Shown here one piece after another: positions 27,945 to 39,349 of a DNA stretch of 64,000 nt. The stretch is taken from positions 3,316,001-3,380,000 of the forward strand of contig NZ_AP022839.1 of assembly GCF_011764505.1 (NCBI RefSeq). Direction: 5' to 3'. Positions within the stretch are counted from its first letter, which is position 1; every line of letters starts with the position of its first letter. Made by a program: the position numbers and the translations under genes. The DNA comes from Legionella antarctica. Its GTDB lineage: Bacteria > Pseudomonadota > Gammaproteobacteria > Legionellales > Legionellaceae. The notes beneath the pieces were generated by a model, which was not told where the DNA came from, did no database searches, and saw only the letters and a program-made list of their open reading frames with translations.

Positions 27945-29152
27945 TGACCTATTCTTCCCGGAACAGATCGGCATGATTCAAAGCGGCTATAAAAGGGCAT
28001 TAATAAAAAATAAGAAAAATAAATTAGCGTACCGATTCGTGCGAGAAGCAGCCTTACCGGATCAACTGCAACAGTTCCCAGGTAGCCCAAGATCAATACG
28101 CTTGATACAAAGAGGAATATACTTAATTTTGAGAATACTCCTTTATATCTCATGGAACGAACAGGGCTTCGATCAAGCCATGGCATCAAAAAAAGAAGCA
28201 GGAGTGCTGCTCCCATACAAATAATACCCAATAGCTGATTGGGTATCGCGCGCAACATCGCGTAAAATGGCGCCATATACCATACCGGTGCAATATGATC
28301 TGGCGTTATCAGAGGATTAGCAGGAACAAAATTAGTGCGCTCTAAAAAAAAGCCACCCATTTCAGGTGCAAAAAAGACTACAGAAAAAAATAAGATTAAA
28401 AATAAAACCATGCCAACCAAATCTTTAACTGTATAATAAGGATGAAAAGGGATGCCGTCTAAGGGATTACCCTGCTCATCAATTGTATGGGTTATTTCAA
28501 TTCCTGCAGGATTATTTGAACCGACTTTATGCAAGGCCACGATGTGTAAGAACACCAAAAATAACATCAAAATGGGAATGCCAATCACATGTAAAGCAAA
28601 AAAACGCTGCAAAGTGACATTAGTAACTGAATAATCACCTCGTATCCAAATAACCAGATTTTTACCAATATAGGGTATCGCACCAAACAATGAAGTGATT
28701 ACTTCTGCCCCCCAATAGGACATTTGTCCCCATGGTAATAAATAGCCAAAAAAAGCCTCTGCCAAAAGCAAAAGGAATAAAAACATCCCCAAAAGCCATA
28801 CCAGCTCTCTGGGTTTTTGATAGGAACCATAAAGTAGGCCACGAAACATGTGTACGTAGATCACAATAAAAAATGCGGAAGCTCCGGTCGAATGCATGTA
28901 GCGCAACAGCCAGCCAAAATTAACATCCCGCATGATGTATTCCACAGAAGAAAATGCCTGTTCGACAGTGGGTGTATAAAACATGGTAAGCCATAGGCCG
29001 GTCGCAAATTGATTGACCAAAACGACAAAAGCCAGGGATCCGAATAAATATAAGAAATTCAAGTTCTTAGGTAAATAATAATTACTAAAATGACTTTTCC
29101 AGGTGCTAACCAAAGGAAAACGGGCGTCTAGCCAATTTAATAATCCGTTCAT
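27941..29152 (-). CDS. petB: Cytochrome b of the bc1 complex
   Basis: This 403-aa polytopic membrane protein holds the two b-haems; the His ligands are about 87, 101, 188 and 203. It forms both quinone sites. The Qo-site motif reads P-V-W-Y (289-292) in place of the textbook P-E-W-Y, a variant I believe occurs in other proteobacteria. A ninth hydrophobic stretch and a basic tail follow the usual eight helices. The gene is four bases downstream of petA and coupled to petC. Confidence 0.96.
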   Translation of the reverse strand: MNGLLNWLDARFPLVSTWKSHFSNYYLPKNLNFLYLFGSLAFVVLVNQFATGLWLTMFYTPTVEQAFSSVEYIMRDVNFGWLLRYMHSTGASAFFIVIYVHMFRGLLYGSYQKPRELVWLLGMFLFLLLLAEAFFGYLLPWGQMSYWGAEVITSLFGAIPYIGKNLVIWIRGDYSVTNVTLQRFFALHVIGIPILMLFLVFLHIVALHKVGSNNPAGIEITHTIDEQGNPLDGIPFHPYYTVKDLVGMVLFLILFFSVVFFAPEMGGFFLERTNFVPANPLITPDHIAPVWYMAPFYAMLRAIPNQLLGIICMGAALLLLFLMPWLDRSPVRSMRYKGVFSKLSIFLFVSSVLILGYLGTVAVDPVRLLLARIGTLIYFSYFLLMPFYSRFESCRSVPGRIGQ

Positions 29153-29155
29153 AAC

Positions 29156-29785
29156 TTAATCTTCATTGCGATCCTCACCTATCACAAGGGTATGCTCGTT
29201 TATAAAGTGATGAGGAGGTACCTCTAAATTGATCGGAGCTGGAACACCCTTAAAAACCCGCCCCGAGAGATCGAAAGTTGAACCATGACACGGACAAAAA
29301 AAACCACCACGCCAATCAGAGTTTAACTCACCGGTCACAGGTTTATATTTTGGAGAACAGCCAAGATGAGTACAAATCCCAACTAAGACCAGATATTCAG
29401 GATTGATGGAACGAAATATATTTTTAGCATATTCAGGCTGTTGATCCACTAAAGATTGAGGATCCCTCAGTAAATCTTCATTCCCAATTAAACGGTGAAG
29501 CATTTCTTTTGTTCGTCTTATAATCCAGACTGGCTTGCCACGCCACGCCACAACAACTTGCTCACCCGGCTCCATTTTACTTAAGTCAACTTGAACTGGT
29601 GCTGCTGCTGCCCGAGTTTTAGCACTAGGCAGCCAGGAAGATACAAATGGAGTCAAGGCGCAGACAGCACCTACCGCAGCCAAAGCACTGGTGGAAGCTA
29701 ATAAAAAGAGACGTCGTTCTTCGTCTAAAGGTTTCTCTTTATTTTTATCCACTTTTTGATTGAGGTTAGTAATTTCATCCTTCAT
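29156..29785 (-). CDS. petA: Rieske iron-sulfur protein of the bc1 complex
   Basis: This 209-aa protein carries the 2Fe-2S cluster that accepts electrons from ubiquinol. The ligands are visible as C138-T-H140 and C164-P-C-H167, and the C143/C166 pair forms the usual disulfide. An N-terminal R-R-L-F-L-L sequence (about 24-29) before a hydrophobic helix is a Tat-type membrane anchor. It is the first gene of petABC. The 670-bp gap upstream (29786-30458) contains the repeat at 30047-30238 and no gene. Confidence 0.96.
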   Translation of the reverse strand: MKDEITNLNQKVDKNKEKPLDEERRLFLLASTSALAAVGAVCALTPFVSSWLPSAKTRAAAAPVQVDLSKMEPGEQVVVAWRGKPVWIIRRTKEMLHRLIGNEDLLRDPQSLVDQQPEYAKNIFRSINPEYLVLVGICTHLGCSPKYKPVTGELNSDWRGGFFCPCHGSTFDLSGRVFKGVPAPINLEVPPHHFINEHTLVIGEDRNED

Positions 29786-29983
29786 TATAGAGACATTGCC
29801 TTTTTTTTAAAAATTAATTAGGATTTAAACTCAACATCACAGGACTTGTTTCTTAAATAGTCCATTGTTCTAAAGGACACCTGGGATTGAAAAGAAATTT
29901 TATACAAGACAACATCAAACCTGAAACGGTAGATTAGATCCTTTTTTTATCATCTTTCTCATGCAATCGTAGCCCACAGCCAT

Positions 29984-30051
29984 TAAGTTAAGGATTTTAC
30001 CTCAGCCCGAGCGGATCGAAATAAAATTGAACAAGAAATCCTTTAACTTAA
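29984..30051. repeat. Inverted repeat next to the MITE
   Basis: TTAAGTTAAGGATTTT near 29984 is repeated in reverse as AAATCCTTTAACTTAA near 30036-30051, leaving a loop of about 36 nt. The right arm abuts the MITE-like element, so the two may be one nested repeat structure. Confidence 0.5.
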
Positions 30052-30238
30052 CGTGAGTTATGGATAAGGAACTCAGATTTTTACATTGCTCCGTTCGGCC
30101 TGAGGAGGGCTTTAGCCCGTCTCGAAGGCTAGGCACTGTACCAGAACCCTTCGAGACGTCGCTAAACCGACTCCTCAGGGCGAACGGTTCGAGATAGTAA
30201 CTGGGTTTAATAAGCTTCTTATCCATAACTGACATTAA
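30047..30238. repeat. MITE-like palindromic repeat, about 190 bp
   Basis: Outer arms share the core AGTTATGGATAAG (30056-30068 and, inverted, about 30217-30230). Inner arms pair the CCGTTCGGCCTGAGGAG and CTCGAAGG blocks (30090-30127) with their reverse complements (about 30148-30187). The whole can fold into one long hairpin and encodes no transposase, which fits a miniature inverted-repeat element. A 95-codon frame running through it is an artefact. Confidence 0.65.
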
Positions 30239-30458
30239 CCTAATGAATCGTAAACCATAAGCCACACTCAAAAATGAGCCAACGAACAAATCTAAATATT
30301 ATTCACAATGAATGGAGATTAGCATGAGTCGGCTTAATTTTGTAGTAGTCGCTGTATTCTGAAACAAGCAGGTACAGCGATTTATGAGACAATCAATATG
30401 AAGACAAGCGTCTTATTTGCTTTTAATTACTTGAAATCTATAACCAGAGCTATAAACT

Positions 30459-32660
30459 TTACTGTGCTAAAACATTTGTCTGAGGAGTAGCGATTTCTTC
30501 ATCGCGCACCATCTTTTCAAATTCAGAAACGCTATGTGGCTCAGCCCAAAAATGCAAGATATTCCGTTTTTTTGCGCATACGGTACGAATATCAGCAATA
30601 CATTGGTTGATATCTATAGCCTCTGAATCTTTTAATTGTATGTCTTCTTTGATCGCAGTTAACAAATTGGCTTTCCATTGGCTGTTTCTTGTTGTTTGAC
30701 GCCCATTTTGTTGGATTGACATATTCTCTATAAGCTTATCTATAATTGCTATTAGCTTTTCAGAATCTTGAACAGGTTGTTCAGGAGCATCATTAACTGG
30801 CACTTGTGGCATTTCGTGAATAATAGGTTTAATGACTGGAGAGATATGTTCTTCCTGCTTTATGCCTTCGGTTACAGGTGGTATGCTGCTCGGGTGACCA
30901 GAAACATGTGGGGGTACAGTAGATATAGGATTGTCTTCTATGTTTAATAAAGAACACAATTGCCCAGCTGTTATTGTTGCCCATTCTCCAGCACTTAGAT
31001 AAACAACATTAAGTCGACTCACTATTAGTGTAAATAGATTTGCATTAACTTGTTGCCATTCATCTACTGTGTCAAATAAATCACGATTATTAATTAAATC
31101 ATGGATAATCTCTGCGTTTAAACCAGCTGTCTCTACAGCAACATCTTTATGTGGTACTTCTTTTTTTACTGTTTTTTCTTTTTTAACAGAGCTGTCTGGG
31201 GCGAACCTTAATACTTGCAACGGTGAAAAACAATAAATCAATGCTTCTTTGGCCTGATTCGTAGCTATTTTTGCACCTAAATGTTCCGCCATTTCTTGCG
31301 AATTTTTTGTAATCGACAAATCACCGGTCAACGAGTCATAACTATAATAAGCATCTTCTCTTTTAACCAGGGAAATAGTATGGCCATCCATTCTGATGGT
31401 AATTCCTTGCGCGTTTAGTGGAACAATCAGTCTCAAAATCTGGTCTACCAGGGGCAATCGTTTATCTTGCTGAACAATTCTCTGTAATTCATCTTCTGTT
31501 ACTGTAGTCCAATCAATTTCTTGAGTTGGCGCAAGTTGTTGAATAGTCTCGGTTAAATCACCATTATAAGTAAAAAAATTTAGATTTAGCTCCAGACCCT
31601 TATTCTCCAGAAAACCATTACGATTATCTATTATTTGTTTCAAGGCCTCATTATCAACAGGCACTATTAAAGTCTGAGACACAGGATCTGCAAAAGCATT
31701 TGAATAATATTTTTGATATGCAGCTGTTTCTAATACACCTTCACCATGCGCCAAGCCGGTAAAATCCTCCCTATAACGCTTCTGTGACTCATCATGAGCT
31801 TTTGCTATTTCAACTTCCATTGCTGTCTCATCTCGAGCATTTAAAATAGCGTTGATTACTGCAACACTGATTAACGTGCATGCATTAACTGTTTGAGCAT
31901 TGGCAAGATGTATCTGTCTCATAGTTGTGGTTCTGTGGTTAAATTCGGGAGGCTCTACAGGGACAGCAGAATGATTAGAACTCTCGTTAATTGTTAAATG
32001 TAGAGCGTGCTCTTTTTCAAGCGTGTGCTTTTCTTCAGGTTTTCTTTGTTCTTCAAAGTTCGATTGTTCTGCAAACTTGAGCCGTTGGCTTTCCTTTTCT
32101 TCCTTCTCAGTTATTATTTTTTTTATACAAGAAATAAACTCGTCAAATCCTTCACTCTGATTTGATAAGTCTTCGAACTCTCTAATCAGACCATTAAGTT
32201 GAGCTATTTCTTGATCTTCTTTGGAAAAAATAGTTAAAAGATTAGCAAAATCTGTTTCAAGAGAATATCCTAATTCTTTAAATGCTTGCCTTTCCAGGGC
32301 ATGAATCTCCTCGATATTGCCAGAGATAAAACCAAGATAGGTACGCCCTAGCTCTTTGTTTAACCAAAGTACGTCAAAATCGCTATTCCATACAGGTTTG
32401 TCGGAAGCACCTTTCATAAAAAGCATTGACAGAACCAGCAAATCTTGGCAAAAATCAACAAGCTTTACCGAGTCATTTATTTTTTGATCATACTTTTTAT
32501 ACATTTTATCAATAAGATTTAAAAGTGCTTCTGCTGGTATAGGAGACTTAGATATACGTTCTAGAACTTGAAAAATTTTAACTAAAAATATATTTGCTCT
32601 ACCCTGATCTGCTTCAATAACTTTAAGCGTTAGAGGCTTAAGAAGCTTTTGATACCACAT
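30459..32660 (-). CDS. Putative effector with predicted cysteine-protease triad (733 aa)
   Basis: The family is not recognised. The N-terminal 180 residues look helical, and a charged coiled-coil stretch (about 180-225, many E/K) follows. A central domain has Gln256 and Cys261 in A-Q-T-V-N-A-C-T-L-I-S, His427 in M-D-G-H-T-I-S-L and Asp442 in Y-Y-S-Y-D-S-L-T-G. This is the Gln...Cys...His...Asp order of papain-fold peptidases, ubiquitin-like-protein hydrolases and related enzymes. The C-terminal 200 residues include Pro-rich and helical parts and end in a polar tail containing D-E-E. A monocistronic gene of this kind in Legionella is most likely a Dot/Icm effector acting on a host protein, possibly on a ubiquitin-like modifier. 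This is inferred from motifs only. The start ATG has AGGTG seven bases upstream. Confidence 0.7.
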   Translation of the reverse strand: MWYQKLLKPLTLKVIEADQGRANIFLVKIFQVLERISKSPIPAEALLNLIDKMYKKYDQKINDSVKLVDFCQDLLVLSMLFMKGASDKPVWNSDFDVLWLNKELGRTYLGFISGNIEEIHALERQAFKELGYSLETDFANLLTIFSKEDQEIAQLNGLIREFEDLSNQSEGFDEFISCIKKIITEKEEKESQRLKFAEQSNFEEQRKPEEKHTLEKEHALHLTINESSNHSAVPVEPPEFNHRTTTMRQIHLANAQTVNACTLISVAVINAILNARDETAMEVEIAKAHDESQKRYREDFTGLAHGEGVLETAAYQKYYSNAFADPVSQTLIVPVDNEALKQIIDNRNGFLENKGLELNLNFFTYNGDLTETIQQLAPTQEIDWTTVTEDELQRIVQQDKRLPLVDQILRLIVPLNAQGITIRMDGHTISLVKREDAYYSYDSLTGDLSITKNSQEMAEHLGAKIATNQAKEALIYCFSPLQVLRFAPDSSVKKEKTVKKEVPHKDVAVETAGLNAEIIHDLINNRDLFDTVDEWQQVNANLFTLIVSRLNVVYLSAGEWATITAGQLCSLLNIEDNPISTVPPHVSGHPSSIPPVTEGIKQEEHISPVIKPIIHEMPQVPVNDAPEQPVQDSEKLIAIIDKLIENMSIQQNGRQTTRNSQWKANLLTAIKEDIQLKDSEAIDINQCIADIRTVCAKKRNILHFWAEPHSVSEFEKMVRDEEIATPQTNVLAQ

Positions 32661-32841
32661 GTTTCACCTGTATTAAAATATATTCAGGTGTATAGAGTAT
32701 CATTCTAGTCTTAAATAAATATTAAGAGGTTTTTTTTAGTTTATCACGATATCCCCAAGGACAAACACTTGAAAACAGATTTATAAAGAGTTAAATAGGC
32801 TTTAGCTTCGAATAAATGAACACCACTTAAGCATTTTAAAT

Positions 32842-32868
32842 AAAAAAACCTCGCATAGCGAGGTTTTT
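32842..32868 (-). terminator. Terminator after rpsI
   Basis: A hairpin AACCTCGC/GCGAGGTT with T-runs on both sides lies 17 bp past the rpsI stop. It would also work for transcripts from the other strand. Confidence 0.8.
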
Positions 32869-32884
32869 GATAATCGATATATCA

Positions 32885-33316
32885 TTAACGTTTTGAGTAT
32901 TGTGTTGCTCGACGAGCTTTGTGCAGCCCCACTTTCTTTCTTTCTACACGACGTGAATCACGAGTCAACAGACCACGAGCACGAAGTTTTCGACGAAATG
33001 AATCAGGATTAGGTTCTGCATCTTCTGCCAAACCTTTTTCATCGTAGGCAACTAACGCTCTGGCAATTCCTAAACGAACTGCCCCAGCTTGACCAGAAAC
33101 CCCACCGCCAACTACAGTGATGAAAATATCAAATTTATTAGTCAGCTCTACAGTTTCCAGAGGTTGCATAACAACCATACAGGAAGTTTCACGACAGAAA
33201 TACTCTTGCAAAGTGCGATTGTTAACTTTGATCTCACCTTTGCCAGGACGTAAAAAAACGCGAGCTGTTGAACTTTTTCTACGACCAGTGCCGTAGTATT
33301 GCTTCATTTCAGCCAT
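32885..33316 (-). CDS. rpsI: 30S ribosomal protein S9
   Basis: This 143-aa protein is slightly longer than E. coli S9. It begins with the typical [15 protein letters not shown] region and ends in the basic S-K-R tail that reaches the P-site tRNA. It follows rplM after five bases. Confidence 0.97.
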   Translation of the reverse strand: MAEMKQYYGTGRRKSSTARVFLRPGKGEIKVNNRTLQEYFCRETSCMVVMQPLETVELTNKFDIFITVVGGGVSGQAGAVRLGIARALVAYDEKGLAEDAEPNPDSFRRKLRARGLLTRDSRRVERKKVGLHKARRATQYSKR

Positions 33317-33321
33317 AGTAC

Positions 33322-33756
33322 TTATTCCTCAATCTCTAGTTGCTTGGGTTGCTGTGCAGTATGCGGATGTTCGCTACCCACATATACTTTTAACTTGCGA
33401 TACATCTCTCGACCCAATGGATTTTTTGGCAGCATGCCTTTCACAGCAAGTTCGATAATTTTTACAGGATTTCTACCTTGTAATTTTTCGAACGTAACTG
33501 ATTTGATACCACCAGGAAAACCAGTGTGATGATGATACATCTTGTTATTAAATTTACGGCCAGTCACAGTGACTTTTTCCGCATTAGTAACAATGATGTA
33601 ATCCCCTGTATCAACATGGGGAGTATACTCAGCTTTATGTTTGCCACGTAAACGACGGGCAATCTCAGTTGCTAAGCGACCCAAAACCTTATCGCTGGCA
33701 TCGACCACTAACCAGTCACGTTTGACTTCATGGCCTTTGGCACTAAATGTCTTCAT
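33322..33756 (-). CDS. rplM: 50S ribosomal protein L13
   Basis: This 144-aa protein carries the family signature [17 protein letters not shown] and [12 protein letters not shown]. It is the first gene of the rplM-rpsI pair. The 210 bp upstream to the ferredoxin gene should contain the promoter and the leader that L13 uses for autoregulation in E. coli; no single element stands out. Confidence 0.97.
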   Translation of the reverse strand: MKTFSAKGHEVKRDWLVVDASDKVLGRLATEIARRLRGKHKAEYTPHVDTGDYIIVTNAEKVTVTGRKFNNKMYHHHTGFPGGIKSVTFEKLQGRNPVKIIELAVKGMLPKNPLGREMYRKLKVYVGSEHPHTAQQPKQLEIEE

Positions 33757-33969
33757 TAAATAAACTCCGAACCGCCTAAATTGGTAATCTTTCTATCATG
33801 GACGGGCGATTTTAACCAAAACAGAAACATCCTACAAGTAAAAAGGATAAAAATTTGTGAACAATTAATTAAATCCATGTAAAAACATCAAATTCCACCT
33901 GTGGAAGTGGAATGTCCTCTTTTTTTATAATCAATCAATATACTTAAATAGACCTTTAACGTAATATTA

Positions 33970-34284
33970 TTATCCATCAATTAAAAGTTGTTCTACCGTT
34001 TCTCCTGCAATCAAATGACTTTCAATAATTTGATCAATATCAGTAAAAGTCGAATAAGTATACCACACCCCATCAGGATAAATTACCAGACATGGACCCG
34101 ATGCACAACGGCCCAGGCAACCCGTTTTACTTACACGAATCTTGCCAGGACCATGCATGCCCAACTCCAGCAGTCTGGTCTTCATATAATCAAAAAAAGG
34201 TTCACCGCCAGATTTCGCGCAGCATTGCTTCCCTGCGGCCTTCTGATTAGTGCATAGAAGTACGTGCTTGATATAATAAGTCAA
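33970..34284 (-). CDS. Thioredoxin-like 2Fe-2S ferredoxin
   Basis: This 104-aa protein has the C-x(n)-C ... C-L-G-R-C-A-S-G-P-C pattern of the (2Fe-2S) ferredoxins related to NuoE and the clostridial/Azotobacter thioredoxin-like type. Four of the cysteines probably bind a 2Fe-2S cluster. The redox partner is unknown. It follows ihfA after four bases and is thus probably the last gene of the pheST-ihfA transcript. Confidence 0.88.
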   Translation of the reverse strand: MTYYIKHVLLCTNQKAAGKQCCAKSGGEPFFDYMKTRLLELGMHGPGKIRVSKTGCLGRCASGPCLVIYPDGVWYTYSTFTDIDQIIESHLIAGETVEQLLIDG

Positions 34285-34288
34285 TCAG

Positions 34289-34582
34289 CTATTTTCCTAT
34301 TGCTTCAATTTTTGTTTTTAATTTTAAACCAGGCTTAAACGTGACCACTCTTCGTGCCACTACTGGGATTTCCTCACCTGTTTTAGGATTTCTCCCGGGT
34401 CTTTGTGGTTTATCTCTTAAGGTGAAATTACCAAAACCTGATAATTTAACATGCTGCCCATGCTCCAGCGCATAGCGCAGCTCTTCAAAAAAATTTTCTA
34501 CCATTTCCTTTGAGACAGGTTTGGATAGGTTCAACTCGTCACACAAGGTTTCTGCCATAATAGCTTTGCTTAATGCACTCAC
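34289..34582 (-). CDS. ihfA: Integration host factor subunit alpha
   Basis: This 97-aa DNA-bending protein has the beta-arm segment [12 protein letters not shown] and the V-K-L-S-G-F-G-N-F region of the HU/IHF family. It lies directly downstream of pheT, as in E. coli, which supports alpha and not beta. IHF is a global regulator of Legionella differentiation (established for L. pneumophila). Confidence 0.96.
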   Translation of the reverse strand: MSALSKAIMAETLCDELNLSKPVSKEMVENFFEELRYALEHGQHVKLSGFGNFTLRDKPQRPGRNPKTGEEIPVVARRVVTFKPGLKLKTKIEAIGK

Positions 34583-34584
34583 GA

Positions 34585-36966
34585 TTATTCCCTCAATATG
34601 ATTGAAAATTCATTTTGCAATGTCTTGATTATAGCACCAATTAATAAATTGATCTCGGCATCAACTAATGTTCGACTCTCATCTTGCAACGTCATCGCTA
34701 TTGCTAAACTTTTTTTACCCTCAGGAATCCCTTTTCCTACATAAACATCGAATACATCAAAGGATTTTAACCAGTCATCCTTTATACAAGCTCTAACCAC
34801 ATCCTCAATTTGCATGGCATTGATCTGAGCATCCACTAAGAAAGAGAGATCTCTTCTGATTTGGGGATATTTTGAAATTGTTTTATATCGCGGTGAGTCA
34901 AGCGTCACTAATTGCGCCAAATTTATTTCAAATAATATGACATCTTGATGCAAATCCAGCGCATCAGTTAATTTCGGGTGGAGAACGCCTATCCACCCTG
35001 CATGCTGACCGTTGATCAGTATTTGCGCTGATTGCCCCGGATGCAAGGCATCATGTGTTGCGGGAACAAACGCAACTTCATCTAGTTTCAACATTGAAAA
35101 CAAAGACTGTAAATCACCTTTGAGATCAAAAAAATCAAAATAGCGCGTGGTTTCAGACCAATTTACCCCACCCTGTTCTCCCATTAGCAAACCAGCGATA
35201 CAGGCCCGCTCATTTAATTGGCCTTGCTCCACATCAAACACCACACCTAGTTCAAAGAACTTAATTGCATTTTGTTGACGATGAATATTATAAATCATGG
35301 ACGCAATCAGGCCCGGCCACATACCAACCCGCATTTGTGATAATTCGGAGGAAATAGGATTTAGTAACTGCATCACGTCACTCTGAGGATAAATGGCATC
35401 TTGAAGCTCGGGATCAACAAAACTGTAACTTATTGTTTCATTATATCCTCGGCTTCTAAACCAGACTGCCAGTTGCTGGGAAATTCGCTCATTTGCGCTG
35501 GCCTTTCCTGCCTGAACTGGTGCATTCATGGGCTGTGCCTTTAAGTTGTCATAGCCATACAAACGAATGATTTCTTCTACCAAATCCACATCGTATTGAA
35601 TATCAAATCGATGGGAAGGAACTTCTACAGTAAGAATACCTTTCTTGTCCTGGATAATTGTAATACCTAAACCTTCCAATAAATTTCTCATTTCCTCTAG
35701 AGAAATATCAAGGCCGGTCAACTGCTTCACTTTACCGGTATCAAAAGAAATTACAGCTTTTTCCGGTACATATGCGCTATTACTGGACTCAATAACTGGG
35801 CCAGCCTGGCCTCCAACAATAGATAAAATCAAAAACGTTGCTCGCTCCAGAGCTGTTAGTTGCAGATAAGGATCAACACCACGCTCAAAACGTTGTGATG
35901 AATCACTAAACAAACCATATTTTCTAGCAACTCCTGCAATAATCACTGGATTAAAATAAGCACTTTCTAATAATACATCTTGAGTATGGGCCTGGACTCC
36001 GCTGTTCGCGCCACCCATAATACCGGCCATAGCCAGGGGTTTTTCTTTGTCAGCAATCACCAATACTTTATCACTTAAGGTCACTATCTGACCATCTAAA
36101 AGCTCCAAATGTTCTGACTCATTGCTAAAGCGGACATTTACCTCCCCTTGTAGTTTGGCCAAATCAAAAGCATGCATAGGCTGACCTAGTTCAAGCATCA
36201 CAAAATTCATCACATCAACAACAGGATGAAGGGTTCTGATTCCACCCCGGCGCAATCGTTCAGACATCCACAAAGGAGTCGTTGCAGCAGGGTTTATATT
36301 ACGAATAAGACGCCCGCAATAGCGAGGACATGCCTGGGCATTTTTTAAATTAATGGATACTACATCATCAATTGCAGGTGCAATAGTACTAATGGACGGT
36401 TCCAATAGAGGAAGTTTATTTAATACGGCTACTTCACGAGCGATACCCAAAACACTGAAACAATCTGCTCGATTGGGTGTTAAATCAATATCCAATATAT
36501 GATCATCAAGAGTTAAATAATCACGTAAATTTACACCTACCGGGGCATCTTCTTCTAATTCCATAATACCTTCGGATTGCTCCGCCAGTCCCAGCTCACT
36601 AGCGGAGCAGAGCATGCCTTGCGACAACTCACCCCGAAGTTTAGACTCTTTAATTTTGAGACCACCTGGTAATTGGGCTCCAATCATTGCCAAGGCAACT
36701 TTTATTCCTGATCTCACATTCGAAGCACCGCAAACAATTTTCAACGTTTGATCGATGCCGGCCTTAACCTCACATAAGGTTAATTTATCAGCATCTGGGT
36801 GAGGTTTTGTGCTCAGTACTTCCCCTACAACCACATGAGTAAATTCCCCGGCCACAGGGCTTACTGCATCTACTTCCAAACCAGCCATAGTCAATTGTGC
36901 GGCTAACTCTTGTTCAGTTAATGAGAAGTTAACCCATTCACGTAACCATAACTTACTTAATTTCAT
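34585..36966 (-). CDS. pheT: Phenylalanyl-tRNA synthetase beta subunit
   Basis: This 793-aa subunit of the alpha2-beta2 enzyme has an N-terminal tRNA-binding domain (about 40-150) and B3/B4 editing modules (about 210-400). A B5 domain, a catalytic-like core and a C-terminal anticodon-binding FDX-ACB domain (about 700-793) follow. Length is normal. It lies 47 bp after pheS. Confidence 0.97.
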   Translation of the reverse strand: MKLSKLWLREWVNFSLTEQELAAQLTMAGLEVDAVSPVAGEFTHVVVGEVLSTKPHPDADKLTLCEVKAGIDQTLKIVCGASNVRSGIKVALAMIGAQLPGGLKIKESKLRGELSQGMLCSASELGLAEQSEGIMELEEDAPVGVNLRDYLTLDDHILDIDLTPNRADCFSVLGIAREVAVLNKLPLLEPSISTIAPAIDDVVSINLKNAQACPRYCGRLIRNINPAATTPLWMSERLRRGGIRTLHPVVDVMNFVMLELGQPMHAFDLAKLQGEVNVRFSNESEHLELLDGQIVTLSDKVLVIADKEKPLAMAGIMGGANSGVQAHTQDVLLESAYFNPVIIAGVARKYGLFSDSSQRFERGVDPYLQLTALERATFLILSIVGGQAGPVIESSNSAYVPEKAVISFDTGKVKQLTGLDISLEEMRNLLEGLGITIIQDKKGILTVEVPSHRFDIQYDVDLVEEIIRLYGYDNLKAQPMNAPVQAGKASANERISQQLAVWFRSRGYNETISYSFVDPELQDAIYPQSDVMQLLNPISSELSQMRVGMWPGLIASMIYNIHRQQNAIKFFELGVVFDVEQGQLNERACIAGLLMGEQGGVNWSETTRYFDFFDLKGDLQSLFSMLKLDEVAFVPATHDALHPGQSAQILINGQHAGWIGVLHPKLTDALDLHQDVILFEINLAQLVTLDSPRYKTISKYPQIRRDLSFLVDAQINAMQIEDVVRACIKDDWLKSFDVFDVYVGKGIPEGKKSLAIAMTLQDESRTLVDAEINLLIGAIIKTLQNEFSIILRE

Positions 36967-37013
36967 CTATCATCCCCATCACTTATGCAACCACTTGTCT
37001 TGCGACGAGTAAA

Positions 37014-38084
<1,071 letters not shown>

Positions 38085-38165
38085 CTACTTTTAAATTTAG
38101 TTACGTTGGGCTTATTACATTGAATAAAGATCACTGCAATAAATTAATACCCATCTAACAATAAA

Positions 38166-38525
38166 TTAACCTGCTAGTGCAGCTTTAGCTTTTTCAGCAA
38201 CTGCAGCAAAGGCTATTTTGTCATTAACTGCCATGTCGGCCAGTATTTTTCTATCCAGTTCAATAGATGCTTTTTTCAAACCATCAATCAAACGGCTATA
38301 AGACATACCGCATTCACGAGCTTGTGCATTAATACGGACTATCCATAAGGCACGGAACTGTCGTTTTTTCTGACGTCTATCACGATATGCATATTGACCT
38401 GCTTTAATAACTGCTTGTTTTGCTACGCGATAGGTTCGGCTACGTGCGCCGTAATAACCTTTAGCTTGATCTAAAATTTTCTTGTGACGGGCTTTCGCTG
38501 TCACACCACGTTTAACTCTTGGCAT
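38166..38525 (-). CDS. rplT: 50S ribosomal protein L20
   Basis: This 119-aa protein starts [16 protein letters not shown], the conserved basic extension that binds 23S rRNA during assembly. In E. coli L20 represses the rpmI-rplT transcript. It follows rpmI after 15 bp. Confidence 0.97.
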   Translation of the reverse strand: MPRVKRGVTAKARHKKILDQAKGYYGARSRTYRVAKQAVIKAGQYAYRDRRQKKRQFRALWIVRINAQARECGMSYSRLIDGLKKASIELDRKILADMAVNDKIAFAAVAEKAKAALAG

Positions 38526-38540
38526 TTTTCAATCCTCCCC

Positions 38541-38741
38541 TTAACTACCGTGCAACATACGCTCTGCCAAACGCGCATCGCATGGCTTCAAAGTACTGGC
38601 ACCTACGCGTAAATGGCGTTTTTGCTTAGTAGACTTCTTGGTGAGGATATGATTCCTGTAAGCGCCGCGACGTTTAATCGCACCACTTGCTGTCTTACGG
38701 AAGCGTTTAGCTGCTCCACGATGTGACTTTAACTTTGGCAT
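38541..38741 (-). CDS. rpmI: 50S ribosomal protein L35
   Basis: This 66-aa protein is very basic, starting [14 protein letters not shown] and containing the [12 protein letters not shown] segment of the family. It is cotranscribed with infC and rplT. Confidence 0.97.
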   Translation of the reverse strand: MPKLKSHRGAAKRFRKTASGAIKRRGAYRNHILTKKSTKQKRHLRVGASTLKPCDARLAERMLHGS

Positions 38742-38789
38742 AACATGTACTCCGCATTGATATTTGTTTTTAACAACAAATATATTTAG

Positions 38790-39326
38790 CTACTTGGTTT
38801 TTTTCGGCGATAATACCATCAGTAATTGTCTTCCTTCACGCTTTGCATGCTGCTCAACCACGGCAAATTCTGCCGTATCTGCCTGTATGCGTTCCAAAAT
38901 TTTCATACCGAGCTCTTGATGAGCCATCTCACGACCACGAAATCGCAGCGTGACTTTGACTTTATCACCATGATTTAGGAAACGGATCAGGTTGCGTAGC
39001 TTGACCTGATAATCTCCATCTTCCGTCGTTGGACGGAATTTTAATTCTTTAACCTGAATTTGCTTTTGCTTTTTCTTGGCTTCAGCTTGTTTTTTGCTCA
39101 GTTCAAAGATAAATTTACCATGATCCATGATGCGGCACACAGGGGGTTTGGCTGTTGGCGATATCTCAACCAAGTCCAATCCATCTTCTTCTGCTGCACG
39201 CAGTGCTTCCCTTGTTGATACAATTCCTGCCTGGTTACCATCAACATCAATTAAGCGTACCTCAGGTACTGTGATCTGTTCATTAATTCGTGCGCGATCA
39301 TTTTCACGCTTAGTTGGTGCACTAAT
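38790..39326 (-). CDS. infC: Translation initiation factor IF-3 (ATT start)
   Basis: This 178-aa factor binds the 30S subunit, checks the start codon and prevents early 50S joining. I place the start at ATT (39324-39326), preceded by GGAGGA with 6 bases spacing. From there the frame reads [18 protein letters not shown], aligning with full-length IF-3. The first in-frame ATG is 147 bp further in and would lose most of the N-domain. An AUU start is known for E. coli infC, where IF-3 discriminates against it and so represses its own synthesis. Confidence 0.93.
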   Translation of the reverse strand: MSAPTKRENDRARINEQITVPEVRLIDVDGNQAGIVSTREALRAAEEDGLDLVEISPTAKPPVCRIMDHGKFIFELSKKQAEAKKKQKQIQVKELKFRPTTEDGDYQVKLRNLIRFLNHGDKVKVTLRFRGREMAHQELGMKILERIQADTAEFAVVEQHAKREGRQLLMVLSPKKTK

Positions 39327-39349
39327 GGTTTATTCCTCCAGCTCGTTGT

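Noticed and set aside
30002..30289. 95-codon frame
   Set aside because: It runs through the palindromic repeat and reflects its sequence only.
33891..33926. ATTCCAC/GTGGAAT hairpin with a T-run on the plus strand
   Set aside because: It points away from the genes here, all of which are on the minus strand, so a terminator role is unsupported.
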